From NCBI RefSeq assembly GCF_943734655.1, contig NC_071355.1:71943449-72007448 (forward strand): 64,000 nucleotides of DNA, read 5' to 3'. The translations under genes were made by a program, and so were the position numbers. The notes beneath the pieces were generated by a model, which ran no database searches, was not told where the DNA came from, and saw nothing but the letters and a program-made list of their open reading frames with translations. The DNA comes from Sabethes cyaneus. Its lineage: Eukaryota > Arthropoda > Insecta > Diptera > Culicidae. Of the stretch, positions 38,396 to 50,893 are shown one piece after another (the stretch's first letter is position 1; each line of letters starts with the position of its first letter).

Positions 38396-39449
38396 AAATC
38401 CTCTAATATAAACATCGTGATGACGCAAGGAACCGACATTTTTGCGATTATTTTGAAACATATCTATATTTTGAAATACTAATAAATGCCTTCTAAGTGC
38501 TTTTACTATTGGAATAAGAATAATAATGACGAAATAAGAATGAATGCTTATTAGTTTTTGACTATTTGATTATCATTTAGAATGTAATCTTTTGATATTT
38601 ATCGCACGATTGGAACATTCATTTGGAATCGATTGAAGACAATCCATCCAGATCGGTAGAATTGAAAGCCTATCATTTGTCTGTCATCAGAGGAGATTTC
38701 ATTACTTATCATACCTACCATAAATAACTCAAGAATCCTTTTCGACTAGTAAAACCTCTCTTCGTGGCACTAGCTACCTATTTCGAACCGAACCGAGATT
38801 GGCAACGTTTATTCCACCTAAGGCGATTTTTGTTCTCCCACTGACACTACCACCCACCTCTCCGGTTAGAGAAATGTATTCAATTCCACGTACCGTTGAA
38901 AAACGAAAAAAAGAATGACAAGGGTTGCGTCGTCGTACGCTAGGGACCGGTTTAGCGTTCCCTATTGATTCATTTCCAAGGTCGGATCACATTTCGAACC
39001 ACCTTAGTTGGCCTCGTGGATGGTTGTTTGCCTGCTTTTTTTTGCTTCTAGCATAAATCGACCGCTTTTCCGCCGAAAGACCCACAGGTGCTGGTGCTGC
39101 TGCTGCTGAAAAATTGAACCAATTCCGGCGATTGACGGCTACATCAGCGACTATAGGTTATTCAATCAATTTCTTTCTGGGTTGAGCGACTCGATTGAAA
39201 TCAATTTTTAGCTGCAAAAGGGAGAAGTTAACTTCAACTCGTTAGGACTATTGACTCAACACAACAGTCTACGGCAGTGTGTTCTGGTTTATTTCTTTCC
39301 TTGTGAGTATCGAATCCAAGCTTTGAAATGAGGTCGACACAGTTTACCAGTTACTTATGGCAAAACTATTGGCCGATTAGGTTAAGAACTTTAAATTGGA
39401 TTTAATACTTATATTGAACATTAAATTAGAGATGAATTTTAATTTGAAA
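38396..39449. other. Non-coding, nothing recognised
   Basis: A mixed-composition stretch with a short CTG run near 39095. No domain or repeat border was identified. Confidence 0.35.
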
Positions 39450-39935
39450 TAGGAATCAAAAGTCAAAAGTCAAAAATCTAAAGTCTAAAGTCTAAAGTCT
39501 AAAGTCTAAAGTCTAAAGTCTAAAGTCAAAAATCAAAAATCAAAAGTCTAGTCAAAAGTAAAAAGTTAAAAGTCAAAAGTCACAAGCCAAAAGTCAAAAG
39601 TCAAAACCCAAAACAACACCAAACTTATAAGCCACTGAACCCAAACACCAAACAGTCAACACTGAAAAATCAAGTCATAAATGAAAAATAAAAGGTCAAC
39701 AGTTGAAAGCCAAAAACCGGAAGTCCAAAGTCATGCTTAAAGTTTACTCGAAAATAAAAAATGAAGTTTCAAAGTCGAAAATTAAAAATGAAGTCGAATT
39801 TCGAAGAATAAAAATCCAAAGTTGAAAATTCAAAGTCAGAAATTGAAGGTCGAAAACTGGGAGTAAAAGTTCAAAAGCCAAAAGTCAAAATTCGAAATTC
39901 AAAGTCCAACAAGAAACTCCAAAGGTAAAAACGGT
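39450..39935 (+). repeat. (AAAGTC)n-type minisatellite
   Basis: Copies of AAAAGTCA dominate, with a perfect heptamer run of TAAAGTC at about 39478-39525. It is the complement of the TTTTGACTTTT repeat at 35810, so the two lie in opposite orientation about 3.6 kb apart. Confidence 0.85.
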
Positions 39936-40177
39936 AGTTTTTACAATCGACGGGGCCAAGATTTGCCATTTTTTAATAATTAATGTATATTTAAAGATAT
40001 TATTTTTGGAAATATGACAATGTTAAACTCTATGAAAGAACCGTATTTGACAATTTAAAAGACAAATGTCTTACGTTAATAGTTAATTAATTAAATAAAT
40101 AAATAAATAAATTATTGTCTTTTGAAGTTTTGAAAACCTCCTTCTTAGCGGTTTTTATTGATACAATTATCAGACAA

Positions 40178-41660
40178 TGCACAATGGGCAAAAACGAGCT
40201 CATAATTCCAAGAATTAGAAGCCGTTGGTTTGGAATCTTACAAGATACCTATGTCTATGTAATAAAATACAGGAAATCGATTGGTGATGGTTTCTTCCTG
40301 CGCAGACTTCGAGAAGTGTTCCGTTTTGCACTGTTTTCCCCCAAAATCATTATAAAAGCTAATGGAACAATACAAAAAACTATTTGCCACTCGTGAAACG
40401 AACTCAAATAGCATCCAAATTTTGTCAAAACATCAGAAGAATCAAATTCCATCCATTCCATACTGTGCGAAATGCAAGAATAGTCCATTTTGCCCAATTA
40501 ACCCCCATATACATAGATAACCTAATTAAAGCAATTAAAACTAACTCAAATGCCAAAACAGTCTTCAAAAAATGTGTATTTCATCATACTGAATAACTTT
40601 GGAGAACAATTGAAAGTAATAAATAAATTAGATGTGAAGTTATTGTGCAGAATTGAAATTTAACTGTACTTTTTAAACAAATCATTATATCTTGCAACTA
40701 GCAAAAGATAGATAGTTACTATATTCAGCAAAGTTGCTCATTTTAGTGTGCTCTACAATTTTTCTGAATGAAATTTTTTTCATTCGTATTCAAAAGAACA
40801 AAAATTTGTATCACCCTCAGAGACATGAATATAAGATCACCTTGATAACTTAAAAATTTATTTATTTACTATTTGATGGGGCTTTCAACCGTTGGTTGGT
40901 TCGCCCCAAATAACTTAAAAAGATGCACCGTATTTTATTGATAAACTCCTCTAAAGACACCATCCTTGAAAAATTATGGTTTTTTTTACGCAATAGCAAA
41001 TGAACGTGTTTTTGTACACCCTTAAAAAAAAGTGCCGAAGTCAGCAAAATTTTGCCGAGATTTGGACAGCCGAGCGTTCGGTAAATTTTTTTATGATGTC
41101 AAACATTAGTAAAGATCCGTAAACGTCGATTTGCAAAACTGAAATTTTCACCGAACGCTCGGCTGTCCAAATCTGGGCAAATTTTGCTGAGTTTTTTAAG
41201 TGTGTAGATCTAGGAAAGAATCAGGCGAAACGGACCGATTGTGAATTCATCACGGTACTAAATCGATGACACTCAATTCTCCTGATGTCTTTCTAGTAAA
41301 CTGGTACTCGAGGTTATTCCCTTGTCTTTGTATTAGTTTTAATCGCTCCAATTAGGTTTTATTAGGTATTTATGGATGGAATCGATGGGATTTATTTCTT
41401 CTGATGTTTTGACAATAGTTGGAAGCTATTTGAGTTTTTTTCACCGGCGGCAAATGAGTTTTTATACTGTTTAATTAGCTTTTATCATGATTTTTGGGGC
41501 AAATAGGGCAAAATGGACCAGTTCCCGAAGTCTGCGCAGGAAGAAACCATCACCAATCAATTTCTTGCATATTTTTACATAGGAATAGGTATCTTGTAAG
41601 ATTCCAAACTAGCGGCTTCTAATTCTTGGGATTACAAGCTCGTTTTTGCCCATTGTGCAA
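40178..41660. mobile_element. Long-inverted-repeat DNA element, about 300-bp arms
   Basis: The left arm from TGCACAATGGGCAAAAACGA to about 40480 is mirrored by 41365-41659. Shared blocks include GTTTGGAATCTTACAAGATA, GGTGATGGTTTCTTCCTGCG and TTGTCAAAACATCAGAAGAA. The arms are diverged, so it is not a recent insertion. A separate MITE is nested at 41015-41206. There is no transposase. Confidence 0.78.
41015..41206. mobile_element. MITE nested in the long-inverted-repeat element
   Basis: About 65-bp inverted repeats start TACACCCTTAAAAAAAGTGC on the left and TACACACTTAAAAAACTCAG on the right reverse complement. The block GATTTGGACAGCCGAGCGTT is identical in both arms. It is TA-flanked and about 190 bp long, mostly arms. 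Confidence 0.85.
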
Positions 41661-43739
41661 TGTTATAAACATCTCCAGGCAATCACAAAGCAACAGCCAA
41701 TCGCTCTAACGTCAGCTTCAGTAGGATATTTTTATTCCGGTTCTCTGTTTGTCTAACCATTCTCCTGAGGTGAAGGTTTTCGATCTATATCTGTATTGTG
41801 CTTAATTAAGCTATAATTATTTCATTAAATATATTTGTACAGTGATACATAATACTAATGAACTATTTTCTTTTATTTCCAGGTAAGACACGATAAATAG
41901 AATCCCATTGGCTTTTATTCAGCTTGATCCACCTGATTTGCAAGTATATTTGAATTTATATCAATTTAAATCTGATCAATATAATTGTTCCTTGATTTGA
42001 AGTTTGCACCGTCCCTAACGAATATTTTTCTACATTTATAGGTACGACATTAATTATCCTGATAATTTAGTGTCCATTCCTGTAATATAACACAGGGAAC
42101 TCAATAATGTTTGATCTCAGTCGTCGAAAGTGCACGAGACAGAAAGAAAATTGATTGCAAAACAAATCAAAACCTTCGTCAGCTGAGAGGTCGCTCTATT
42201 TTATTATGAATTGAAAACGGTAGACAGATTCTTTTTTCACCCTGCAAAAGTTGTCCCACTTTGGTTGTTGTTTTTTCAGTTATGCATGCAATCCGATTCG
42301 AAAATTGTCAAACAAGTTGCGAAGTTTCGATGACTAGGAAGAAACATATAATATAGCTAGCGATTTTGATTTATATTTACTAAACTTTTCTCAACAATTG
42401 CTTCTTCAACATTGAAAATCACAAATCCTTGAAATGGGTCTGCCAATACTATCTAGTCCACTCCCAATAAATAAACTCATTCCTCCTATCCTCATCCACA
42501 GCATAGGAGATAGGAATAAAACCAACATCAAGGAGATGCCGCAATTCCTATTTGATTACCTTTCTATTGATACATTTTCACTAAAGGAGAAATTATTGTT
42601 GCTAGCTTTGAACTTCTATCTGAAGACCGCATTCAAAGCGCATACCTGCTGCAGTGCTTATCATTGAGCATGCTTCCGCTTGATCGCCCAAAGTCATCTT
42701 CGACAACAAAAGAATGTCTCAAAGAGTATCTCTCCAATATGAATGAAGACATACAGCTTCTAGAATGCACAGTTGATGGCATTGCTTTTGTTTGAATAGC
42801 TTATAAAGATAAAAGTGCTTTTCAATGAGTTTTCTTAGAGAAATTCACTAGCATAATAGCTGGTAATTATTTTACTCAGAAGATATATTCATTCATTGTC
42901 TATTCTGAGTGAACGATTCAACTTTTGCTAGCGAAAAAGAATTGGTTGAATTTTGGCACTAGCCAAGCCGAAGATTATTTATCAGATAATGAATGAAGAT
43001 TAAGTGCAAAAATAGATACACAGATGGTAAAAAGGAAACTTAGTCACCCATACAGTGTCGAAGATTGAACTTGGTGAAAATCTGTTCTGGCATTGATACA
43101 CACTCTTATCTTCACAAATTGAAAGTCATATCCGGGGTGGGGTTGTCTAAGTTCGTCCTTGTGTTCTTTGCCATCCTTTCTACTGCAACGCGTATGTGCA
43201 AATCGGCAGACATTGTGCTGTATGTATAGTCAGTCATAAGGTACGTTACGTAGACTGGACTAACAAAGAGAAACTTTCAAATATGCTGCACACACTCGAG
43301 CCAGTGACGACAACGATGCCAACAATGGCGGTCGGTCGGTAGTGTGAAGAGTCCTCTCGAATGCAATCGATCGGTTACGTCGAGGAGTTAACGAAGCTGA
43401 ACGGTGCAAATCGCGTACTGTGCATCGGAAGCAAAGGATATGTTGGTACAGAATGGGATCGATTCCTTTGTATGGTGAAACGTCTATTCGCAGCACTTGC
43501 TCGAGTGCGGCCTTTTTCAACAAACAAAAACTGAGAATATCATGACTCTCATTGTCGGTATTATTTCTGTAATAAAATAATTGCAATCTCCGAAAGCTAT
43601 TGTTATTATTCATGAGGTTTATTCAAGAGTGCAATATGTTTCCACAAAAATATCTTCTGTCTGATTTTTTTTCTTAAACTTCACCGAATAAAAGTCATAT
43701 GTCATTTCTCATATTTCACGCTTGGTTTGCCCAGACCAC
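41661..43739. other. Non-coding, nothing recognised
   Basis: AT-rich, with a GC-richer patch at 43130-43520. Reading frames are short and lack domains. Confidence 0.35.
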
Positions 43740-44095
43740 AGCTTCAATGTAAAATTTATTGTAAAGCAAAATAATTTCTGTGACCCAGAAGTCCGCAGTT
43801 TTTAATTTAATCGGGTATTATTTTTGCAAAAAGTAAATTAATTACGTAAGAATACTTCCAGTCCCAAGTTTAATTTCAAGTCCACCTATAAGTTAAACTT
43901 CATGCTTATTGTTTCAAGCCTAATTTAAGATTATTTCAAGTTCAAATTTAATGCTAATTTCATGTCCAATTTCCAAAAAATTCATTTTCGAGCCTAATTT
44001 TATGCCCATTGCCAAGTCTAATTTCAACTTTGTCAAACTTCAAATCTAGTTTCAAGTCCAATTTAAAATTAATTCATTTCCATTCCGCCCAGTTA
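43740..44095 (+). repeat. Shared leader plus AATTTCAAGTC minisatellite
   Basis: 43740-43850 (TGTAAAGCAAAATAATTTCT and following) is homologous to 48718-48830. Both are followed by loose copies of AATTTCAAGTCCAA. The same order of leader, minisatellite and purine-rich tract occurs at both places, which suggests a single composite repeat family. Confidence 0.72.
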
Positions 44096-44489
44096 AGTCC
44101 GGGGTACTACGCTGGCCTAACAAATTGCTTATAGAGTCAATGGGATCTTTGCACTAACTCCGTAATTTCCCTGTACTCTAATAACCGGCTGTGAAATCTG
44201 ACGATAAAGAACGGTTAAGTTCTTAAAGGACGTTTATACCCTTGGCTTTGCTTTGCTTTATTTTCATTCCATGTCCATGTTTTGAAATATTTTTTCTTGC
44301 TTGTTAATCAATCATCTGTTAATGATAAAATTTTCATAATAACATTTTTTTGTTGTTCCGAAAAACTCGGTTTTCGTGAATATTCACCTAATTCAGAAAT
44401 CCATATCACATGAACCAAACATTGAAGAGCAAATAGATTTTTATGAAAATATTAGTAAATTTTCTGAGCATATTCGCGAATTGCCGATG

Positions 44490-45080
44490 GGGCTAACGTT
44501 TTCTGCTGAAGCAAAACAGGATATTGAGATAGAAGGAGAAAAAACGGAATACCAAACGAAGGAAAACGTGACGAAGACTGGACAAACGGGACAGAAATGG
44601 AAAAAAACGCGAGAGAGAAAAAGAATAAATCTAGCACGAAAGAAAGAAAAGCGAAAGAAAAAAAAAACGGGACACAATGGGAGGGAATTCTTGAACAAAA
44701 AAGGAGAACGGGAGCGAAAACGAAGAAAAATGTGGAACGAGTGATAAACTTCACAGAAAAGGAAAAAAACCAAAAAAGTAGTAAAAAAGGGAAAAATGAC
44801 GAAACGGGCCAGAAAACGACAAAAAATAAAAGATGAAAACGGGCTTGAAATTGTGGAAACGAGAAAGATAAAAGATGAAAAACGGTGCAGAGGAAAATCG
44901 GAGAAAGGGCGAAAAAACGAGACACGAAACAAGGAGAAAAGTAATAAAGAAAGAGGAAAAAACGAAAAAATGAAAAATGAGAGAGAAAATGTGGGAAAAC
45001 GAGATAAGAAAAAAAATACGGAAAGAGCTAAAGAATATTGAAAACCGATAACGGAAACGAGGAAGAGAAAGGGTCAAGCG
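44490..45080 (+). repeat. Purine-rich degenerate satellite, GAAAACGGGACAGAAAA type
   Basis: The strand is dominated by A and G with scattered CG-containing phrases such as AAACGGGACAGAAA. It continues after the foldback at 45411-45670. Open frames on both strands are compositional. Confidence 0.75.
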
Positions 45081-45140
45081 GGATACATAAGGAGAAATTC
45101 TTATTGTAGCTTTCGACTGAGTATCTTTGCAAAGTATTGT

Positions 45141-45402
45141 TTTTCGACTTTGCAGTCAAATTGCTGATAAAAACGAACGTTTTTCTGCTTCTTCCGACGT
45201 TTCGATTTCTATTAAATCTTTTTCAAGGATTCTATAAAAGGAGCATTTACAAAAGCTGTAAGCGTAAATGTTATATTAACCAAACAATTTTTGTAAATGC
45301 ACCTTTTATAGAATCCTTGAAAAAGATTTAATACAAATCGAAACGTCAGAAGTAGAAGAAAAACGTTCGTTTTTATCAACGATTTGACTGCAAAGCAGAA
45401 AA
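45141..45402. repeat. Foldback: 114-bp inverted arms around a 34-bp loop
   Basis: The arm 45141-45254 is mirrored by 45289-45402 with few mismatches. For example, AAATCTTTTTCAAGGATTCT pairs with AGAATCCTTGAAAAAGATTT. Both strands therefore encode nearly the same short peptide. A transcript would form a long hairpin. It sits within the purine-rich satellite. Confidence 0.9.
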
Positions 45403-45410
45403 ATAAAACT

Positions 45411-46084
45411 CCCCATAAGGAGAAAGATATGAACAAAAATGGGAAAACGGGACAGAAGAAGAAAAATGGACTAAGAAAAACGAAATAGAACAATAAAAAA
45501 TGGTAACGAAAACGAGGACAAATCAGACAGAAAAAGAGGGACGGAAAAGGAGGTATAAATAAGTAAAAAATACGGGAATAGGGTATTGGAGAAACGATAA
45601 CAGAAAAGGAAGAGAATAGAGAGAGAGTAAATGGAAACAGGGAAAACGGAAACTATACAAAAAGAAGGAAATCATGCCGCAAATTTGTAATCCAACGCAT
45701 CAGCATTTGTGACTCGAGCAGCAAGTCCAACGTAACGATTTGGGTTTTATTACCAACCCTTAAAATGCTAATGTTGGCAAAATCGTAATAAAATATCAGT
45801 GCAGTTCGATTGAAATGAGTTGAAAACTAGTCAGAAACCATAAACTTAGTGTAATCTCAACATTATTTTCTTCATATTTTCATTTCAACAATGTATTTTC
45901 TCTTCAATTTTGTTTTTAAAATAAGTGTTATATTATCTTACTTTTATTTAATTTGACCCATTATCTAGGCTTCACCGATTTATTCTTAACAATTTTGTTC
46001 CAAATTTATCTTATATTTTAGTATGGACGGCAACACTCGCGACTCGCGAGTTCGATTACTTTTTGAATATTGCAAAAAAATTCT
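45411..46084 (+). repeat. Purine-rich tract, then AT-rich DNA
   Basis: The GAAAACGGGACAG-type satellite continues to about 45670. After that the DNA is ordinary AT-rich sequence with no feature. Confidence 0.5.
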
Positions 46085-46680
46085 GTTTAATTTGTAGGAG
46101 AGCCCTCCCCCCTTCCAGAGGGGAGAGGAATCTCAATACGCCATAGAAAAAAATTTTGCCTCCAGTAACCTCCAAATTCATTTGCTTGATTAATAGTCGA
46201 GTTATGGGGAAATTTGTGTTTTATTTGTATGGGAGCCCCCCTCTTAGAGGAAGGAGTGTTCTCAATCTACCATGGAAAAAAAATGTCTGCCTCCAAAAAC
46301 CTTCACATGCCAAATTTGGTTCCATTTGCTTATTTAGTTCCCGAGTTATAAAGAAATTTGTGTTTCATTTGTTGGAGTCTCAAACAACCGTAGAAATAAA
46401 TCCTGTCTCTAGAAACCCCCACATGCCAAATTTGGTTCCATTTGCTTGATTAATAGTCAAGTTATGAGGAAATTTTTGTTTTATTTGTATGAATGCCCCC
46501 CCCCCCCCCTATTAAAGGAAGGAGAAGTCTTAATTTACGATAGAAAAAATATCTGCCTCCGAAAACCTTCACATGCCAAATTTGGTTCCATTTGCTTGAT
46601 TAGTTCCCGAGTTATGAAGAAATTTGTGTTCCATTTGTATGGGAGCCCTCCCTTCTAGAGGGGGGAGGGGTCTCAAACCA
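46085..46680 (-). repeat. Tandem about 180-bp units, same family as 9548-10270
   Basis: On the minus strand the order of G-run, GCTCCCATACAAATGAAACA, AACTAATCAAGCAAATGGAA and CCAAATTTGGCATGTG matches the units at 9660-10120. About four units are present. The block ends near a TATA microsatellite instead of a TCTG one. Confidence 0.85.
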
Positions 46681-46782
46681 TGCTAACAACATTCCTCACA
46701 ACAAACGCAATGTGTATGCCAAGTTTCATCAAAATCCGTCGGGCGGTTTGCGAGTCTATACCGGACACACGAACGGCATTTC

Positions 46783-46787
<5 letters not shown>

Positions 46788-46867
<80 letters not shown>
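46788..46867. repeat. (AT)n microsatellite
   Basis: About 39 perfect AT dinucleotides, preceded by GTCTATACCGGACACACGAA, a tail phrase common to insect LINE/SINE-like repeats. Confidence 0.95.
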
Positions 46868-46868
<1 letters not shown>

Positions 46869-46869
<1 letters not shown>

Positions 46870-47125
46870 TTCACATGTGAGATTCAAGGCTCATGATCGG
46901 AAAACCATGCTCGGGGTCATTCGTCATTCTGCGGAGATGGGATTTGAACCCGAGTCTTAGTCTGGAAAGAAATCAATGCTAACCACTACACCGCTGATTC
47001 GAATTCAATATTCCTGGAAATAAAAACCAGGCACAGGAACCAACCCACATATTACCTAACTGGAGGAGCATTTCCTCTTACCAACGCTAACATGCAGAGA
47101 TATGCGACGCGCCGTACGCGCTCAA
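46869..47125 (-). mobile_element. tRNA-derived SINE
   Basis: On the minus strand CAGCGGTGTAGTGGTTAGCA has a good A box and ACTCGGGTTCAAATCCCATC a good B box. Downstream of the B box, AATGACGAATGACCCCGAGC is shared with the SINE at 38044. Upstream, GCGTTGGTAAGAGGAAATGC is shared with the retroposon at 60091. The 3' end runs into the AT microsatellite. Confidence 0.7.
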
Positions 47126-48670
47126 TTTTGACAAGCATGCCAGCCATAGATAAAGTTACCGCCCATGACAGTATATGATAGCCAGCGCTCAAATTGTTGC
47201 TAAATCCGTCAAATAAAAATCAGGAAGCCTCAAGTTTTGCTAATTTTCTCCACATGTTAAAATATAAGAATGTTGGATCACAACGACATATAGGAGGAAG
47301 CATACAAACATTTTATGTGTTATCCCTGGAATCCCATTAGTTTATTCATCTAAACAAATATCTTTCTCGGGAAGCTGTTTTCTCTACAATAAAAACTATC
47401 AAACCTCTGTAAGTTTGCCCTACATTTGATGCAAATGCGAAGTATGCGACCGCGTGTCATCTCAGTATATTTAACAAGACCAAAAAGTCATTCGGCGTTA
47501 AAAACTGAATCAGGTTTTGATTTTTCCAAAGGTTAAACCAAAGGCCACGCTGCAAATTGCTAGCGGTAATTCCTGCGCACCAACCATTGCCTTCCATAAT
47601 TAATTTATATGATTGTTTGCAATTAGGCTGGTTGCCATCACACCATCCTCAGTTTGCCACATCATTCCAAAGCAACACACCTAGCGCCGGCAAATCCTCC
47701 CTCGGTGGAACATAAAAATTCCTTTTATTTCGTTTATGTATGTATGTATGTATGTATGTATCTTGATTCTCGTCTACTCTTGCAAACACTACGGCACTGC
47801 CAGCGTAATCCTCTGCTAAACTGGTCGGTTGCCACATTACCACTGAACACGCAGGAATTTCCAGCAGTTCTACTCCATCCGACAGACAGTTTATGTGCGT
47901 TATTTATGACATCCTCCACCCGCACTGTACGGTCCGGTGGATACTAGCTTTTCCCGGCAAGCGCTGACGTCATACGACACGAAAGGGTGTGTATTCGACT
48001 GACTACATTTGCCCATGCTGGCAGTTTATGGCTTTGAAGTTGCACCAGCTATGGTAAAGCTCGAGGTGAAAAAAAAACTTTGCTATGTTTATGTCCTTGG
48101 TTTTCTGAAAAAAAAATCCACCATTCAGGTACTGTGAATATTTTCCCGGCAAAGTGAGTTTAACCGCGAGGCAAAACTTAACGGAATAGAAATATATGGT
48201 GTGCAAATGAGTTCGCAAAACCATTCGAAGTCAGAATTCCTCAAGCTTCGCTGCTGTATTTATACATACATCGGTACATAGCTGCCAGATTCACAGTCAG
48301 TGGCAGTAGGGTGGCAATTTCGTGACCTCATTCAAGGAAACGTCAAAAACTCCCTCATTTATTAAATTCTTCACCCTACCTTTTCAAAACTACCCTCAGG
48401 TGTTTGCAAAGGGATTAAAAAATGATCTCAACTGAAAGAACCGTCTCTATGTATATGTGTAGGCAGGAAATGATTCTGGCTTCATTCCATTCGGCAGAAG
48501 ATTCCGACGATACCACTCTGGACGCGGATTAGATGCAGGACACCTTCCAGTTCATCGTCGCTCGGGATCGCACCGTTACTGATGCTGCCCATTATAAGGA
48601 CTTAAAATAACTTTCATTCCAACTAAAAATAGAACGAAATCCAACCATCCGGCAGAATCGTCGCCGTCGT
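47126..48670. other. Non-coding, short TATG run, nothing else recognised
   Basis: A TATG microsatellite lies at 47736-47762. Several overlapping frames around 47650-47950 have no recognisable domain. Confidence 0.35.
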
Positions 48671-48717
48671 CACTGGCGTGCCCAGGCTGGAGTACACTGG
48701 GGCACGTGTCCCACCTT

Positions 48718-48925
48718 CTCTGTAAAATTTAATGTAAAGCAAAATAATTTCTGTAACCCAGAGGTTTATAGTTTTTACTTAAATCGCCCATTATTTTGGC
48801 GATTAGTAAATTAAAATAGTTACAGTTTAATCTCAAGTTCGCTTATATGAAATTTTCAGTTTAGTTGCAGTCAAGTCTAATTTAGACTCAATTTCAATTT
48901 CAAATTCAATTTCAAGATCGTTGAA
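48718..48925 (+). repeat. Leader and AATTTCAAGTC minisatellite, second copy
   Basis: Homologous to 43740-44095 through TGTAAAGCAAAATAATTTCT and AACCCAGAGG-like blocks, then loose TTTCAA-type units. This copy of the minisatellite is shorter. Confidence 0.7.
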
Positions 48926-49401
48926 ATCGATTGTGTGGTTCCGGAGAAAATCGTTTCACGTAATTTTTCACATTTTTGCTTATAACCTTTAAACGAAATG
49001 CCGGACCACAAAACAATTCAATAGTGATATACTAGGCAGTAATACCTTTCAAAAAAAGTAATAGCGTTCGATTAGGTTCAACCAGGGGTGACACTGCGTA
49101 TCTCGTTTCGAGTGATTTTGGTTCGTTTCGATCACGTTTGGCATTGCCGATTTCCATTCGAGCTCGAAAACGAGTATGATATAAGGTGGTACTAGATTTT
49201 CGAGTGAAATTTGGCATTGCGTAAACATTTGATCGAGTATTTTTATTCTCGAAGCAAACACAAATCGCTCGATAGTCAAAAACCTATCGCTTCAGTGCAA
49301 TTGCAGAGATTTTGAAAGTAATACAGTGGGATTTCGAATTTGGCAAAATATTTCACTTCCAAAACTATGCTTAAATATTAGTCAATTTCCGTATACATAC
49401 A

Positions 49402-49476
49402 TTAACCCTGAAATGCTTACTTGGGGATGTTTTTCGCTATGTTGTTTTAAAGCAACATTGCGCATTCAAGGGTTGC
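49402..49476. mobile_element. Short MITE, second copy of the TTAACCCT family
   Basis: TTAACCCTGAAATGC on the left and GCAACCCTTGAATGCGC as right reverse complement. The hairpin core ATGTTGTTTTAAAGCAACAT matches the copy at 15943 in opposite orientation. Confidence 0.6.
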
Positions 49477-49508
49477 TTCGAGAAACCGGCAATAGAAAAT
49501 CAGAGCCT

Positions 49509-49727
<219 letters not shown>

Positions 49728-50639
49728 GGGATCAATTTAGTGTTTTTCGACCAATTACTAAAATCGTCCAAAAAATCGTCAATTTGTTGGATGAAGGAGA
49801 CTATCACTGTTTCTAGCGTATTTCCCAAACACAGATATCAAATTGGTATAGGTTTAAATATTGTAAAGAATCTTCGACCTGTTTAGACGGGGTTTTTTGT
49901 TACTTTTTTTGTAAAATGAAACCACACTAAACAGACGATGTGTTTAACTGCCGACCCTGTCTGTGAAACAAAGTAATCACGAAAAAAATGTATGATGAAA
50001 TGTGATACTTTTCATTATTCAATCGGTATTAAAAACATCAAAATTCATTCTTAATTGGCAGGTCTATTAGCGCTCGCATTTTATGTTTTTTTTGGAATTG
50101 ACCCCTGTACCAGCCAGCTTCCTGAGAGACGTAGTCCTATGTCAAAAGAATAAAATCTGGTATGAAATAAAAGAAAAACGAAAGAAAAAACGTGACAGAA
50201 GCGGAAGAAAAATGGGACATAAAAAAGTGTGGAAAAGATAAAAATGAGCAAGAAGAAGAGGCAAAACGAGGACCCTTTACAGTAAAAGATGAAGAATGAA
50301 AGATAAAAGAAGCAAAGAGCATATAGAAAACGAGGAACGAGATAGAAAATGAAAACAAACTAGACAGAAAAGGGGAAAATGTAACGGAATAAAACAGGAT
50401 GAAAAGAAAAACTACCGGAGAAGGATAATGGAGAACAAAATAGGAGTAAAAATGTGAAAGAGAAAAAGAATAAAATCTGGTATGAACAAAATAAAAACGA
50501 AAGGAAAAAAGGGTCAGATTTGGGGGAAAAGAGGAACACAAAAAAAATGGATAGATAAGATGAAAACAGAAAACATAAACGTAAAACGGAAAAGAAAAAT
50601 AGAGTGTGGCAAAAAATTATGAAAAGCAGCATACAATAA

Positions 50640-50893
50640 GGCCATTACAAATATTTAAAAAAGTTTTTGTCCCTCCGGTGTTGGGCCACTAAAGGGGGGG
50701 GGGGCGAAAAAAAACAAAGAGAATTTTTTTAATCGAGCAAAAAAAATATGGATTTTAGGCATTTTTATTTTAAGTTTAAAAAAAAATTAACTCATATCCT
50801 ACAAATTATTTTTTTGCCCCTCGATTTTTCAAGCCAATTTCCAAGAAGGGGGTGGGGGGGTGACAAAAACTTTTAAAGTGATTTGCAATGGCC
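50640..50893. mobile_element. PIF/Harbinger-like MITE
   Basis: The ends GGCCATTACAAATATTTAAA and (right reverse complement) GGCCATTGCAAATCACTTTA are inverted repeats of about 32 bp. They are flanked on both sides by TAA (50637-50639, 50894-50896). A 3-bp TWA duplication and a GGCC start fit PIF/Harbinger. It interrupts the purine-rich satellite cleanly. Confidence 0.8.

Noticed and set aside
44441..45077. Apparent multi-pass membrane proteins rich in Phe, Ser and Leu on the minus strand
   Set aside because: The pattern arises from the purine-rich plus strand. It recurs in all similar tracts and in more than one frame at once.
46935..47005. tRNA gene with good A and B boxes on the minus strand
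   Set aside because: The sequence lacks a proper acceptor stem and is embedded in a SINE body shared with another locus.
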